DNA of 64,000 bases from Phycisphaeraceae bacterium (GCA_004213555.1 SHAP01000001.1:248001-312000); one strand, 5' to 3'. Positions 9,719 through 19,074 are shown, counted from the first letter of the stretch. Notes: a model not told the origin generated them from the letters alone. Program-made: numbers and translations.

Positions 9719-11713
9719 TCAAGGTTGGCCTGATTGACTGTCTCTCAATTCTCGACGCAATGCGGCGGCCTCTTCAATGGCGCCCCCCGCGTCGAGCATA
9801 CGCATCACTTGGGAGAGCAGAATGGGGTCATCCTTCACCAAGGCCCGAGCTTTCTGAGCGGAGTCGACAACCGAGTCCAACGCGCCACGTTGAAGGTGAA
9901 CCTCCGCCAGACGCAACCACGCCGCGGGGTTGTTGGGCTCGATATTCAACGTTCTCTCGAACCACACCACGGACTCGTCCAACTGCCCCATCTGGGCGGT
10001 GGCCAAAGACAAACGACGCATCAGGAACAAATCAATGGGGCCGCCGGGAGACACTCTTTCGCGGTGCTCACGACAGAAGGCAACCATGGCGGAGGCCTGG
10101 CCTTGTCGATCCAACCAACGCGTGTAGTCCTCAAGCAGTCGTACGGATTGCGGGTGCGTGGAAAGTTGCTGGAGGTACCAGACTTCAGCGTCCTGCGGCG
10201 CTGCAAGTTGTTGCAACAGTCCAAGGTCACCAGCGACATCATCCCGAAACCCGAAATACGCCAAATGCTGCTCCACAAAGGGAATGGCTTCGGCCCACTC
10301 TCCAAGGGCCGTATGGCACCATGCTCGAGAAAGCCATCCGGGAGGCGATTCGGCCCAAGCCAGTCCGCCGCTCGCGACGGGACGCAACCTTTGATGGCGT
10401 CTGATGCCCTCTCGGCATTGGTCGGCTTGTGGTCCGGTGGCGATCAAAGGCGTACTGCTGAACACCAAACGCTTGTCCAAGTCAACCGCGGCCGCAAGCC
10501 GCTGCACTTGTGCCAATTCGGTACGAACCCAAAGGCTCTGCACGGACAGCAGAACGAAAGCAAGAGCCAGAAGACGAACTGTCCAACCCCACTTGGTGGT
10601 TTGGCTTTGGGAACGCAATGAAAGTCGATGGACGGCGAAGCTGGAACGACCAATCGATGCCAGAGAAGCCCACACGAACCAAGCCACCAATGCGGCCATA
10701 CCCGCAGCCATCAAGAGTGGAAACAGGTTGTAAAGCCCATGGAAGCCAAAAAATGCCGCGAACCACACCAGCAAGATCGCGGCTTCCATCCTCCATGTCA
10801 GACGGAACAACTTTGAGTTGGCTGGCGGTGCATGGTCACGGAAGGCAGGCGGTGTGGTCCAGCCAAACTTGAGAGCCTCTTGGGGACATGCTTCGATGCA
10901 ATCACCACACTTCATGCAACCTTGGTCCACGACCGAACCAAAATCATGAACCTCCTCGTGGACTCGGACATGGCTGGTGCAGACGGAAGTGCAAACACCG
11001 CAACGTTCACACAAGTCTGGATCAACAACAATGCGGCGAGGTGCCAATCGGTCCAATGGTGCCATGAGTCCGCCGTATGGACAAGCGTACGTGCAGTACC
11101 CCTTGGCACCCAGGAACCAGACCGCGCCGGCCGTGCAAATCAAGAAGAAGGGAACCGCTATCCAGAAACTCGGGAAGGTTGACCAATATTCCGACGTACT
11201 GAACTCATACGAGACACCCGGCCAAGTCTCAATGGGTCCGGCGGAGGGAAACCAGGAGTAGCGTTGATCGAGAAATTGCGAAAGAGGCGTCCATCCCCAG
11301 CGATGGACCGCTGGCCACAGAAACATCAGGAACCCGAGAAAAAAAGGGGCGTATCCAAGAGTTCTGGATCGAAAAGGTTTGGGCTTGATCCCTCGTCGCT
11401 CCAACCATTTGCTGCAGGCATCCTGAAGAAGCAGCACATGACACCCCCAGCCGCAAAACCATCGGCCGAGCAACGCCGTAGAAAGAAGCATCAAGGCGAA
11501 GAGCACAAATCCTGGGTTGATCACGCCTTCACGGACAAACGCCATCGACTCGCTGGGTTCGATTGGAGAGATTGTGGTCTTGGTCCACAACCAGTGGGCA
11601 ATGTGCAGCAAGATGAGGCCTTGCACCACCAAGAGAACATTTCGTCTCTTCCGCCAGGCTGAACCTCGCGGTCGATTTGAAGATTTCAGTTGGGGCAACG
11701 AGACATCAGCCAC
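9719..11713 (-). CDS. membrane polyferredoxin (NapH/CcoG-like) with C-terminal TPR region
   Basis: A 664-residue inner-membrane Fe-S protein. About five hydrophobic segments lie in the first 350 residues. Two Cys clusters of the NapH type (GRWFCGWGCH and CTYACPYG) flank the membrane part. Two classical 4Fe-4S sites follow: CERCGVCTSVC and CMKCGDCIEACP. After a further pair of membrane helices (about residues 315-400) the C-terminal 200 residues read as tetratricopeptide repeats. Such proteins pass electrons between quinones and periplasmic partners. No NapG, NosZ or cbb3 oxidase gene is adjacent, so the partner is unknown; the CxxCH and UnbV proteins at 14-30 kb are candidates. The TPR tail is unusual for the family. 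Confidence 0.83.
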   Translation of the reverse strand: MADVSLPQLKSSNRPRGSAWRKRRNVLLVVQGLILLHIAHWLWTKTTISPIEPSESMAFVREGVINPGFVLFALMLLSTALLGRWFCGWGCHVLLLQDACSKWLERRGIKPKPFRSRTLGYAPFFLGFLMFLWPAVHRWGWTPLSQFLDQRYSWFPSAGPIETWPGVSYEFSTSEYWSTFPSFWIAVPFFLICTAGAVWFLGAKGYCTYACPYGGLMAPLDRLAPRRIVVDPDLCERCGVCTSVCTSHVRVHEEVHDFGSVVDQGCMKCGDCIEACPQEALKFGWTTPPAFRDHAPPANSKLFRLTWRMEAAILLVWFAAFFGFHGLYNLFPLLMAAGMAALVAWFVWASLASIGRSSFAVHRLSLRSQSQTTKWGWTVRLLALAFVLLSVQSLWVRTELAQVQRLAAAVDLDKRLVFSSTPLIATGPQADQCREGIRRHQRLRPVASGGLAWAESPPGWLSRAWCHTALGEWAEAIPFVEQHLAYFGFRDDVAGDLGLLQQLAAPQDAEVWYLQQLSTHPQSVRLLEDYTRWLDRQGQASAMVAFCREHRERVSPGGPIDLFLMRRLSLATAQMGQLDESVVWFERTLNIEPNNPAAWLRLAEVHLQRGALDSVVDSAQKARALVKDDPILLSQVMRMLDAGGAIEEAAALRRELRDSQSGQP

Positions 11714-11782
11714 AGGGTCAGGTTAACGCACAGCGGCCAATGGAAAAAATCAGAGAAAATGACGCGAAAAAATGTCCGGGGG

Positions 11783-12790
11783 TCAAGCGACAACGGCTTC
11801 GTTGTCAAAGCCTTCGGAACTGTCATGCTCGATGTACCACTTCAACTTGGCAATGGCAGCTTTTTGAACCTGACGAACCCGCTCTTTGGTCACGCCAATC
11901 CGAGAACCAACTTGCTCGAGGGTCAATGGACGTGAGCCGCGGGGTGCGTCCAATCCAAATCTGTAGTGAATCACTTCACGCTCCAATGGGGAGAGACGGG
12001 CCAGATTCTGGACCATGATGGTTCGAACTTCTGTTGAACCATCGGACCGCTCGGTCTGATCTCGAAGGTCGTTTGGATTGACACGTTCCATCTCTGGGTC
12101 GAAGTGAACCGGGTTGTGCTGACGGTATTTGGTTTGCTTCATGCCTTGTCGGCCGAATGCTTTCAAAATCGCGCGGCAGGCGTAGGTGGAGAACTTGAAA
12201 CCACGAGACACATCAAACTTATCGACCGCACGCAACAGGGCCATATTGCCCTCACCAAGCATGTCGGCAAACTCCATGTCCTCGGCCCGGGTTCGTTTGG
12301 CCATGGCCATGACCAAAGCCACGTTGACCTCTGCGATCTCGTGACGAAGCTGCATGGCTCGAGCGTGCCAATCGAGAATCTTGCGTGCTTTGGCGGGGGT
12401 CGGACGACGGCCGCTCAACGTTCCGAGCAATTCTGCGACGCGGAATCGGCAATAGTTAAAGCGAAGAAAGATGACCCGCTCTTGGGCCGCCGTGAGCACA
12501 AGATGCTTCCCGGTGTGCTCCTCGCGAGCATGGGTGGTCAAAGAGTCGAGCAGCGGGCGGTACCACGAAGCGTCAATCTCTGGGAGGTCCTCTGAGGCGT
12601 TGAAAATGGACTTTTCAGCCTTCGGGAGCAAAAAGGACTCATCCGGCGTGTAATCGTATTTCTCCAGCTCCAACAGTTGCTGCAACACCCGCATCTCCGG
12701 GGTTGAGAAACCCGAAAGAGGACGCTTTAGGAGGTCGGTATGGGCTGATGTTGAATCGTTCATCTCGTTCATTTCCTTGCTGGAAGACAT
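11783..12790 (-). CDS. planctomycete-type sigma-70 factor (regions 2 and 4, no region 3)
   Basis: A 335-residue RNA polymerase sigma factor. Region 2 is clear in the middle (NVALVMAMAKR, LGEGNMALLRAVDKFDVSRGFKFSTYA), and region 4 is near the C-terminus (LTLEQVGSRIGVTKERVRQVQKAA, the -35 helix-turn-helix). About 120 N-terminal residues include a degenerate region 1.2. Between regions 2 and 4 there are only about 45 residues, too few for a sigma-3 domain. The two Trp that normally follow STYAT in region 2.3 are replaced (STYACRAILK). The gene stands alone. Alternative starts are the Met at codons 7 and 10. It is probably a group-2/3 sigma with its own promoter preference. Confidence 0.85.
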   Translation of the reverse strand: MSSSKEMNEMNDSTSAHTDLLKRPLSGFSTPEMRVLQQLLELEKYDYTPDESFLLPKAEKSIFNASEDLPEIDASWYRPLLDSLTTHAREEHTGKHLVLTAAQERVIFLRFNYCRFRVAELLGTLSGRRPTPAKARKILDWHARAMQLRHEIAEVNVALVMAMAKRTRAEDMEFADMLGEGNMALLRAVDKFDVSRGFKFSTYACRAILKAFGRQGMKQTKYRQHNPVHFDPEMERVNPNDLRDQTERSDGSTEVRTIMVQNLARLSPLEREVIHYRFGLDAPRGSRPLTLEQVGSRIGVTKERVRQVQKAAIAKLKWYIEHDSSEGFDNEAVVA

Positions 12791-12884
12791 TTTTGATACG
12801 AAGAATGGGGCGTAGAGGTTCGAAAGTCTAACTCATTATCGTTCAAAACGTCCAACTGACGCAAGTCCAATCTGCTGAAATCGC

Positions 12885-12913
12885 AAAAAAGCCCGGCCAG
12901 AAGGCCGGGCTTT
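12885..12913 (-). terminator. intrinsic terminator downstream of ndk
   Basis: A perfect 11-base-pair stem (12888-12898 with 12903-12913) around the loop AGAA ends in a run of six U residues when read on the minus strand. It lies 34 bases past the ndk stop and separates ndk from the sigma factor gene. Confidence 0.85.
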
Positions 12914-12946
12914 CGAAATCACTGGCAAATACGGCCTTTGTGGGGC

Positions 12947-13417
12947 TTATTCGGCGGTTCCGCCGGACATGTCGTAGACCCAAACGTCGCCAGGCCGGGT
13001 GAAGCTGAGCACTTCGCCGTCATTAAAAAACAGCCCCAGCTCCTTCTCGGCGGCCTCTGGAGAGTCTGAGCCGTGGATCAAGTTGAACGAATTGGACACC
13101 CCAAAGTCTCCCCGGATGGTTCCAGCCTCAGCATTGGAGCCAAAAGTGGCCCCCATCATCTTGCGACAAACCGCGATGGCGCCTTTGCCGCGAATGGCCA
13201 GAACAAGCACTGGGCTGGAGGTCATAAAGCCAACAAGACCGTCGTAGAAAGGCTTTCCTTGATGGTCAGAATAGTGCGTCGAGGCCAGTTCGCTGCTGAT
13301 TTGCATGAACTTGGCACCGACGATTTGCAGGCCTTTGTCTTCAAAACGAGAAATGATGCGTCCCATGAGACCGCGTTGCACGGCGTCTGGTTTCAGGATG
13401 ATCAGTGTGGTTTCCAT
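12947..13417 (-). CDS. ndk: nucleoside diphosphate kinase
   Basis: NDK moves the gamma-phosphate from ATP to other nucleoside diphosphates through a phospho-His. The 156-residue product starts TTLIILKPDAV and has the active-site signature NLIHGSDSPEAAEKE with the catalytic His. Length fits the family. I chose the ATG at 13417 because a GGAG lies about 8 bases upstream and the conserved beta strand begins there; the frame runs 13 codons further. An intrinsic terminator follows at 12885-12913. A small membrane protein gene 62 bases upstream may share its transcript. Confidence 0.95.
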   Translation of the reverse strand: METTLIILKPDAVQRGLMGRIISRFEDKGLQIVGAKFMQISSELASTHYSDHQGKPFYDGLVGFMTSSPVLVLAIRGKGAIAVCRKMMGATFGSNAEAGTIRGDFGVSNSFNLIHGSDSPEAAEKELGLFFNDGEVLSFTRPGDVWVYDMSGGTAE

Positions 13418-13479
13418 GATTGCTCCAAGGTCCGCGATGAAATTGCGGGGGAGCAATCATACCCGACGAAACCGAGGAA

Positions 13480-13890
13480 TCATGCAATTGCCATGCGAGC
13501 GACCACCACCGCCACGGCCCAAATGGCCAAAGTGGCGATGAGGCACCGCCCAGGATCAACTTCTGGGACGCCGTTCAAACCCTGCCGGACAGCTCCACCA
13601 ATGTGACCAAATTGGCGGACACGTTGTCCAAAAGCCTTTCGTGCCCCCCCCATGGAAGTGGCCCCGGCCGCCATGACCACCGCCACCTTGAGGAGACCAT
13701 GTGATTTCTGCTTGGTGGTGATGCCATCCACCACTTCGTTTTCAGCGGGAGCCCCGGCCGCCCAATGGCTCACATCCGGATCCTCATGCACTTTCCCAGT
13801 GGAAGGGATGTATTCGAAGTTTCGGGTTCGCCGCACCGATGGCCGCGACGTGGACTCGCTCCAATCCGAACTGCTGCTGTACTCCGGCAT
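13480..13890 (-). CDS. hypothetical small membrane protein
   Basis: A 136-residue reading frame of unknown function. The N-terminal half is polar and Ser/Arg-rich, with no recognised motif. The C-terminal 23 residues (CLIATLAIWAVAVVVARMAIA at the end) would make one membrane anchor. A further weakly hydrophobic stretch (LLKVAVVMAAGATSMGG) precedes it. The ATG at 13890 is the best start, but an upstream in-frame start at 14028 exists and no strong ribosome site is seen. The gene sits 62 bases upstream of ndk on the same strand. A 121-codon frame on the plus strand (13652-14017) covers the same DNA, so this call is tentative. Confidence 0.45.
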   Translation of the reverse strand: MPEYSSSSDWSESTSRPSVRRTRNFEYIPSTGKVHEDPDVSHWAAGAPAENEVVDGITTKQKSHGLLKVAVVMAAGATSMGGARKAFGQRVRQFGHIGGAVRQGLNGVPEVDPGRCLIATLAIWAVAVVVARMAIA

Positions 13891-14030
13891 AGGTGATGAA
13901 TCGTCGTTCCTGTGGTGGGACTTCACTGGTCGTGCCCTCCCAGACGGTACAGATGGAACCAGCCTCCCAAGTCTTGACGATGGCCCAATGGCGGCTCCGG
14001 CTGACTTCCTTTTATGACGATTCAACACCC

Positions 14031-14375
14031 ATGCCCAATTTCCAGTCCGAACGTGAATTCAGCGAAGACAGCATCAACATCTTGGATGACCGACGTCGTG
14101 AAATCCGCTTCAACGATGGTGAACGTGCGGTCATCGTCTGGTCTCACAATGCCGAAGCTCGGGGCCCAATGGAACTCATCAACCGTTCTCAACAGGGGCT
14201 CTGCGTACGGAGTGAAGACGCGGTTCCCCCTGGAGCTTTGGGAACCATATTGCGCATCCTGCCATGGTCTGAAGCAGAAAACCGGCGCGCGGTCGTCACA
14301 TGGTGCCACGCCGATGATTCAGGTGGGTGGCAACTGGGACTGCGGTTCGTGGACAGTCGACCCATCGCTGCCTAA
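14031..14375 (+). CDS. PilZ-domain protein
   Basis: A 114-residue protein that is almost only a PilZ domain, the common receptor of cyclic di-GMP. The two binding motifs are visible: an Arg-rich DDRRREIRF (R-x-x-x-R type) and NRSQQGL (N-x-S-x-x-G). The beta-barrel core ends in WQLGLRFV. I chose the ATG at 14031 because the frame upstream shows no homology. The last 57 bases overlap the convergent UnbV gene. An HD-GYP phosphodiesterase-type protein at 50474-51235 shows that this strain probably uses c-di-GMP, but no cyclase is in the window. The output partner is unknown. Confidence 0.8.
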   Translation: MPNFQSEREFSEDSINILDDRRREIRFNDGERAVIVWSHNAEARGPMELINRSQQGLCVRSEDAVPPGALGTILRILPWSEAENRRAVVTWCHADDSGGWQLGLRFVDSRPIAA

Positions 14376-16232
14376 AACCTCCTCCGGCCTCACGATCAGC
14401 GTCCCTGCACCTTCAAATGTGAAGGGTGTGGTCTTGCCACCAATCCATGACACCGTGCCGGTCCCGGTCGCGGAAGTATGTTCTAAACCGAACCAGGCTT
14501 CGGCGGGCACTTGGGTCAAATAACTTCGAGTCGGAGAAATCCGACGGCGACGGGTGACTCCATCAACCGTCAAGGTGACCTCGGCCCCGATGGCCATTCC
14601 TGGCAGTTTGCCAACATCAGGCAGCACCCTCAAACTCGCCGTCGAAGCAACATCATTTCGATAAATCACCGCGGGAGCTCCGGCCTGGGCAACGGCCAAA
14701 TCCAAATCACCGTCCCCATCAAAGTCTGCGAAGCCCGCCCCGCGACCCACCAGCGGATTGGCCAAATCACCGACACTGTTATTGGGGGCAAGCGCAAGGC
14801 AGCGCTTGGCATCGTGACCACAATTCCAGAACAGTTGCGCAGGTTGGCGGTACGACTGCGAAGCTTGAACTTCCGCGATCTCTTCTTCGAGATGGCCATT
14901 GATCTGCAGCAAATCCTCGCGGCCGTCCATATCAACATCGAAAAAGAACAAACCAAACGAGAGGCGTTGCCGACTCGGCGTGCCCAATCCTTCAGCCCCC
15001 GACATGTCCGTGAACCGGAGCGGGTGTTCGGGGTCCTCGGCCGCGTAAAGGCTGCTGGCCTCGTTGGCAAAATTGGCCACCGCGATGGCCAACCGGGCAT
15101 CACCGCGAGGCTCGGAGACATCGATGCCCATCGCTCCAGTGGCCGCGCCCAGACGGTCAAATGCCACGCCGGAGGAAGCTCCAATCTCAACGAAATCCCC
15201 ATGTTGATTGTGGAACATGAAGTTTTGCACGGTGTCATTGGCCACCATGACATCCAGCCAGCCGTCGCGGTCAAAATCACAAATCGTCAAGGCCAGAGCC
15301 TTGCCCAGTGGCAGTCCGGTTGCGGGGTTCACCACTTCAATCCCCCGTTCCGCCGAGACATCACGGAAGGCACCAGTGCCATCATTTTCGAACAAACGGC
15401 AGTGGGCACCTTGGTAGTTGGTTGGGGGGCCGTATGCACGGTCGGTGCCGTTCAACGTGAAGGCCAACTCCAAGTCGATGGTTCGGCTCCATTGAACATA
15501 CCGACACACAAAAAGATCCAAATCTCCATCACGGTCGTAGTCAAAAAAGCCAGAGGACGAACTCCATGCTTCATCCGGACCGCCCGCCCCCCCAGCGTTG
15601 GGAACTTCTGAAAAAATTCCTCCATCATTCAGCAGCAAACGATCACGACCCAGACAACCCAAAAAGACATCAAGATCGCCGTCACCATCGACATCCCCAA
15701 TGGCCGGCCCCATGGCGTATGCATCTTGAGGAAATCCAGATCCCAGAGTGACATCAACAAACTGCCCCGCGTCGTTGCGGTACAGACCAAGAGATCGGTC
15801 TTCGCCGATTGAATTGTCCCAAGGCCAAGAACGACCACCGGTCAGCAGCAAATCAGGATCTTGATCGCCATCCATATCAAACCACGCCACACCACCCACC
15901 ATGGTCTCGGGCAGAAGCTTCTCTCCGGTCGCGCCGGAGTCATGGATGAATGACACTCCAGTCTGTTTGGTGATGTCTACAAATGGAAGTGGAGGCTGTT
16001 GCTCGGCGACGGTCACCAAGCGTCCGGGCCCCACAATCGGATCTCGATCGATGATCTCTTCGGCTTCATTTTCTTCATCAGACAGCAGGGTTGCCACCGC
16101 AAACACAATCGCTCCGAGCAGCATCAGGCCCAGCAGACTCCAACGAAACGCTTGGGCAATGACCGTGCCATCGGTTGAAATCACTTCCTCTTCAACGGCA
16201 TCGGGTTCTTGAGATTCTGGAGGGACGCTCAT
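14319..16232 (-). CDS. membrane-anchored CRTAC1-like protein (FG-GAP repeats plus ASPIC/UnbV)
   Basis: A 637-residue envelope protein. Residues 31-50 form a single membrane anchor after a short acidic cytoplasmic stretch. The large outside part has several FG-GAP/VCBS calcium loops (for example DMDGDQDPDLLL, DVDGDGDLDVFL, DYDRDGDLDLFV), which build a beta-propeller, and ends in an ASPIC/UnbV domain at about 545-620 (GMAIGAEVTL, then RSYLTQ). It is the last gene of a four-gene operon; its start overlaps the stop of the pentahaem cytochrome by four bases (ATGA). Function of this family is not settled; binding or surface structure is more likely than catalysis. The end overlaps the PilZ gene. 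Confidence 0.83.
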   Translation of the reverse strand: MSVPPESQEPDAVEEEVISTDGTVIAQAFRWSLLGLMLLGAIVFAVATLLSDEENEAEEIIDRDPIVGPGRLVTVAEQQPPLPFVDITKQTGVSFIHDSGATGEKLLPETMVGGVAWFDMDGDQDPDLLLTGGRSWPWDNSIGEDRSLGLYRNDAGQFVDVTLGSGFPQDAYAMGPAIGDVDGDGDLDVFLGCLGRDRLLLNDGGIFSEVPNAGGAGGPDEAWSSSSGFFDYDRDGDLDLFVCRYVQWSRTIDLELAFTLNGTDRAYGPPTNYQGAHCRLFENDGTGAFRDVSAERGIEVVNPATGLPLGKALALTICDFDRDGWLDVMVANDTVQNFMFHNQHGDFVEIGASSGVAFDRLGAATGAMGIDVSEPRGDARLAIAVANFANEASSLYAAEDPEHPLRFTDMSGAEGLGTPSRQRLSFGLFFFDVDMDGREDLLQINGHLEEEIAEVQASQSYRQPAQLFWNCGHDAKRCLALAPNNSVGDLANPLVGRGAGFADFDGDGDLDLAVAQAGAPAVIYRNDVASTASLRVLPDVGKLPGMAIGAEVTLTVDGVTRRRRISPTRSYLTQVPAEAWFGLEHTSATGTGTVSWIGGKTTPFTFEGAGTLIVRPEEVLGSDGSTVHEPQSQLPPT

Positions 16233-19018
16233 GGTCGTTCAGCATCGGCGCGGAGCATGTCTGGGCTTGAAGCCTCAGGCAACTCATAAATCGTTACCGG
16301 CTCTGCAGCTCGGTTGGCTGCAGGATATTTCCGGCGGGCCAATGCAACAGCTCGATCGCGGGCGTTGTCGTCGGGTTTGTACTTCGCGTGCAACGCAGCA
16401 TGACGGGACTCGGCCTCATCATCACCCAAACCCCGGGCAACCTGCTTCAACCCCCAGTGGGCACCCAAACTTTCAGTATCAAGCGCCAAAGCCGCCAAGA
16501 AAGACTCGCGGGCGTCTTTGAGGAGCACGGCGCGTTCTTCGCCACGCTCCTGAAGAGCCAGTTGATAGATCGCATCTCCAAGGGCGATGTGCACCCGCTC
16601 ATCTCGAGTGAAATCAAACCCTCGACCCTCGGCTTGGGTAAACCCACCCCGCAGGATGTCTCGCAGGTTGTTGGCCGCAAGTTCAAAGTCCCCGTTCCGC
16701 GAGGCAACTTGCGCCCCAAACCAGAGCAGACTCCAAGCCGGCGCCTCCCGGTCCGCGGCCCGAGCCAACGCATCCGGAGCTTCAACATCAATGAGTCCTT
16801 CTCGCAAGAACAATCGGGCCAGATTCAGAGGACCGTCGTATCGGCCCAAGAGATCAACTTGCTCAAAGGCGGAACGGGCCTGCTTCAAAAGACCGCTGCC
16901 TTGCACACGCAGAAGTCCGATGCCGTAGTCGTTCCAGCGTTGCCACGCTGGAGCCTCAAAATCAGGCTGGCTGACTGCTTCGGATCCGGCCAAAGGAAGA
17001 ACCAGCCGGTCGCTGGCCAATTCCAAAATCGGGAGATCATTTTGGTAGTTGGGATCTTCCGTCACGAACCGCATGTAGGTGGTGTCAAACTTCCGGTAGC
17101 GAAGACGGGCCTCCACCACGATGGGGCCCACTGCGTCCTCAGGGACGGTGAAGCGGTGGTGAATGCTGTCGGCCGCCCCCGGAGGAATTTGGTGGTTGTA
17201 CAGCGGGATGTAAATGTCTTCGGCGTTTCTTCGGTCGATGCGGTTGCCATTGCGGTCAATGACGAACGCATTCACAAAGTGGGCCCACGGATCCACGGCG
17301 CCGAAATCGTCCATGCCTCCGCTTTTCCAGAGTTCCCGCTCCCCATCAAACACCGTGACCTCCAGCCACACCTCATTGGAGTCGCTGGTGCCTTGCGTAA
17401 AAACGTGCCCCATCTTCACCGTGCGAATCACGGTTTCAAGGAGCCAGGTAGAACCTGGTTCAATCTGGGGAACTTCGGGTCGAAGCGGGGCGATCAACTT
17501 TCCATCAATTCGCCCTTCTTCGCGGAGTCCGAAAAGGTCCACCCGCATCACACCCTCGTTGAATTCTCGGTGGGCTTCAATCGCTGCATCAGCATCAGGC
17601 ATTTTGTCCCGATTGAGATGCAAGATGCCCGTGTTGGCGCCCAGAAACTGGTGGTTGTGCACCAAGGATCGACCATCCCCAGCAAAATCCTCGGCGCCAA
17701 AATTCACGCCCGGACCGGCTTCCTCCAAAGGCATATGGCAGCCATTGCAATTTGTTTGGGCTTTTGCGGGGTAATAAAAGCTGGTGATGCCGTGGCCCGA
17801 CACCCCAGAGAGGCGAAAGGCGTCGTAGTGGTTTTGGCCTCGAAGCCATTTGTACCCATTCAGTTCTACTGGCAGATGGACCTTGTGGCACGTGCCACAA
17901 AACTCCGCCGATTGGTGAAATGGCTTCAGGAACGTTGCTTTGTGGAAAGCCGGCTTGGCCTTGACCAACTGGCGGTTGACCCATTGCAAAGCCGCATTTT
18001 CACTGAACGCGAAGGGGTAATGCTGCGGCTCATCCATGGTGTAGGCCGCATTGCCCAAGTTGGAGTTCACATGGCTGATCGCATGGCACACGGTGCAGGT
18101 GATGGCCGCTTGGCCCAAGGGATCTTCAGAAACCGCATAATCCGGGTCATCCCATCTCGGGTCATCAAAAGCTCCCGATAGAAATGGAACGGGATCGTGA
18201 CAGCCCGCACAAAAACGGCTGGCTTGGGTGTTGCCATCGCGAGCGGACAGGAACGCTCGGGTTTCCTGCAATGACTTGGCGTACGGTCCATTGTTGAAGC
18301 TGCTGAATCGGTGGGCCGAGTGCGACCACGACTGGTACGCGTCTTCGTGGCACTGCAAACAGTACTCGTCGTTGTCCAGCACTTCAGCGTCGATAAAGTC
18401 TCCCGAAGTGGTGCGGGCGAGCGAGGGCTCAAAATAATCCGCGCTCTCGGGCCCTTCGCGTCCCCAAGAGCGGGGATCTTGTGCCTGGACCATGAACATC
18501 AATGCCGCGAAGCCAGCCGCCACGCCGGCCCACTTGGCTCCAATTTTCCATTTGATGCGTCGTCCCGCAAGTCGGTGCAAGACAAACATCCAAGAGGCCA
18601 TCAGGGGGGCCGCCACGTGGGCCCAATACGCCGCCGAACGCCAAGCGTCGTTGGTGAGATCCAACCGAAACCCGCCCAAGTCGACGCGGGTCAATGCGAT
18701 ACCAGAAATGAAGGTCAAAATTGCGGCCAAGAAGGTCGCCCAACCCGCTCGAACCGCCTGACGATTGGGTCGGTTGTAGGTGTTTCGCAAGTGCACCAAA
18801 CCGAACACAATCGTGGGCACCACGATCAGGAGCCCCAAGATCAGGTGCAGCAGGAACATCCAAAGGTAGAACCAGCCTTGTCGCTCTTCGCCCTGGACGG
18901 TGACCGACACCAAATACACCGAATTGACGACGATCAACGCAAACAGCGCAAACACGATGGCCAGAACCGTCTTCAGACGTTTTCCGATCGCAGGTCGGAA
19001 TTTTTTAGGCTTGGCCAT
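16229..19018 (-). CDS. membrane pentahaem c-type cytochrome with TPR tail
   Basis: A 929-residue electron-transfer protein. About five hydrophobic segments occupy residues 15-180. In two of them pairs of His (58 and 76; 134 and 148) are spaced as in cytochromes that hold b haems. The periplasmic part has five CxxCH haem c sites: 220-224 CLQCH, 270-274 CAGCH, 308-312 CTVCH, 374-378 CGTCH and 424-428 CNGCH. A beta-rich domain (about 480-660) and a helical TPR-like domain (about 690-890) follow. It could take electrons from the quinone pool to the periplasm or the reverse. It is joined by ATGA to the UnbV gene downstream and lies 56 bases after the UnbV lipoprotein gene. Substrate unknown. Confidence 0.87.
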   Translation of the reverse strand: MAKPKKFRPAIGKRLKTVLAIVFALFALIVVNSVYLVSVTVQGEERQGWFYLWMFLLHLILGLLIVVPTIVFGLVHLRNTYNRPNRQAVRAGWATFLAAILTFISGIALTRVDLGGFRLDLTNDAWRSAAYWAHVAAPLMASWMFVLHRLAGRRIKWKIGAKWAGVAAGFAALMFMVQAQDPRSWGREGPESADYFEPSLARTTSGDFIDAEVLDNDEYCLQCHEDAYQSWSHSAHRFSSFNNGPYAKSLQETRAFLSARDGNTQASRFCAGCHDPVPFLSGAFDDPRWDDPDYAVSEDPLGQAAITCTVCHAISHVNSNLGNAAYTMDEPQHYPFAFSENAALQWVNRQLVKAKPAFHKATFLKPFHQSAEFCGTCHKVHLPVELNGYKWLRGQNHYDAFRLSGVSGHGITSFYYPAKAQTNCNGCHMPLEEAGPGVNFGAEDFAGDGRSLVHNHQFLGANTGILHLNRDKMPDADAAIEAHREFNEGVMRVDLFGLREEGRIDGKLIAPLRPEVPQIEPGSTWLLETVIRTVKMGHVFTQGTSDSNEVWLEVTVFDGERELWKSGGMDDFGAVDPWAHFVNAFVIDRNGNRIDRRNAEDIYIPLYNHQIPPGAADSIHHRFTVPEDAVGPIVVEARLRYRKFDTTYMRFVTEDPNYQNDLPILELASDRLVLPLAGSEAVSQPDFEAPAWQRWNDYGIGLLRVQGSGLLKQARSAFEQVDLLGRYDGPLNLARLFLREGLIDVEAPDALARAADREAPAWSLLWFGAQVASRNGDFELAANNLRDILRGGFTQAEGRGFDFTRDERVHIALGDAIYQLALQERGEERAVLLKDARESFLAALALDTESLGAHWGLKQVARGLGDDEAESRHAALHAKYKPDDNARDRAVALARRKYPAANRAAEPVTIYELPEASSPDMLRADAERP

Positions 19019-19074
19019 GGATCTATATTAGATCGGGTCTCCGACGGGACAACTCCAACCTCGAGGGCCAGAAA

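Noticed and set aside
13652-14017. A 121-codon plus-strand frame opposite the small membrane protein.
   Set aside because: The minus-strand frame has a membrane anchor and lies in line with ndk, so it is the better choice, although neither is certain.
16388-18181. A 597-codon plus-strand frame opposite the pentahaem cytochrome.
   Set aside because: It lies wholly inside a gene with five CxxCH motifs; its product shows no domain, signal or ribosome site.
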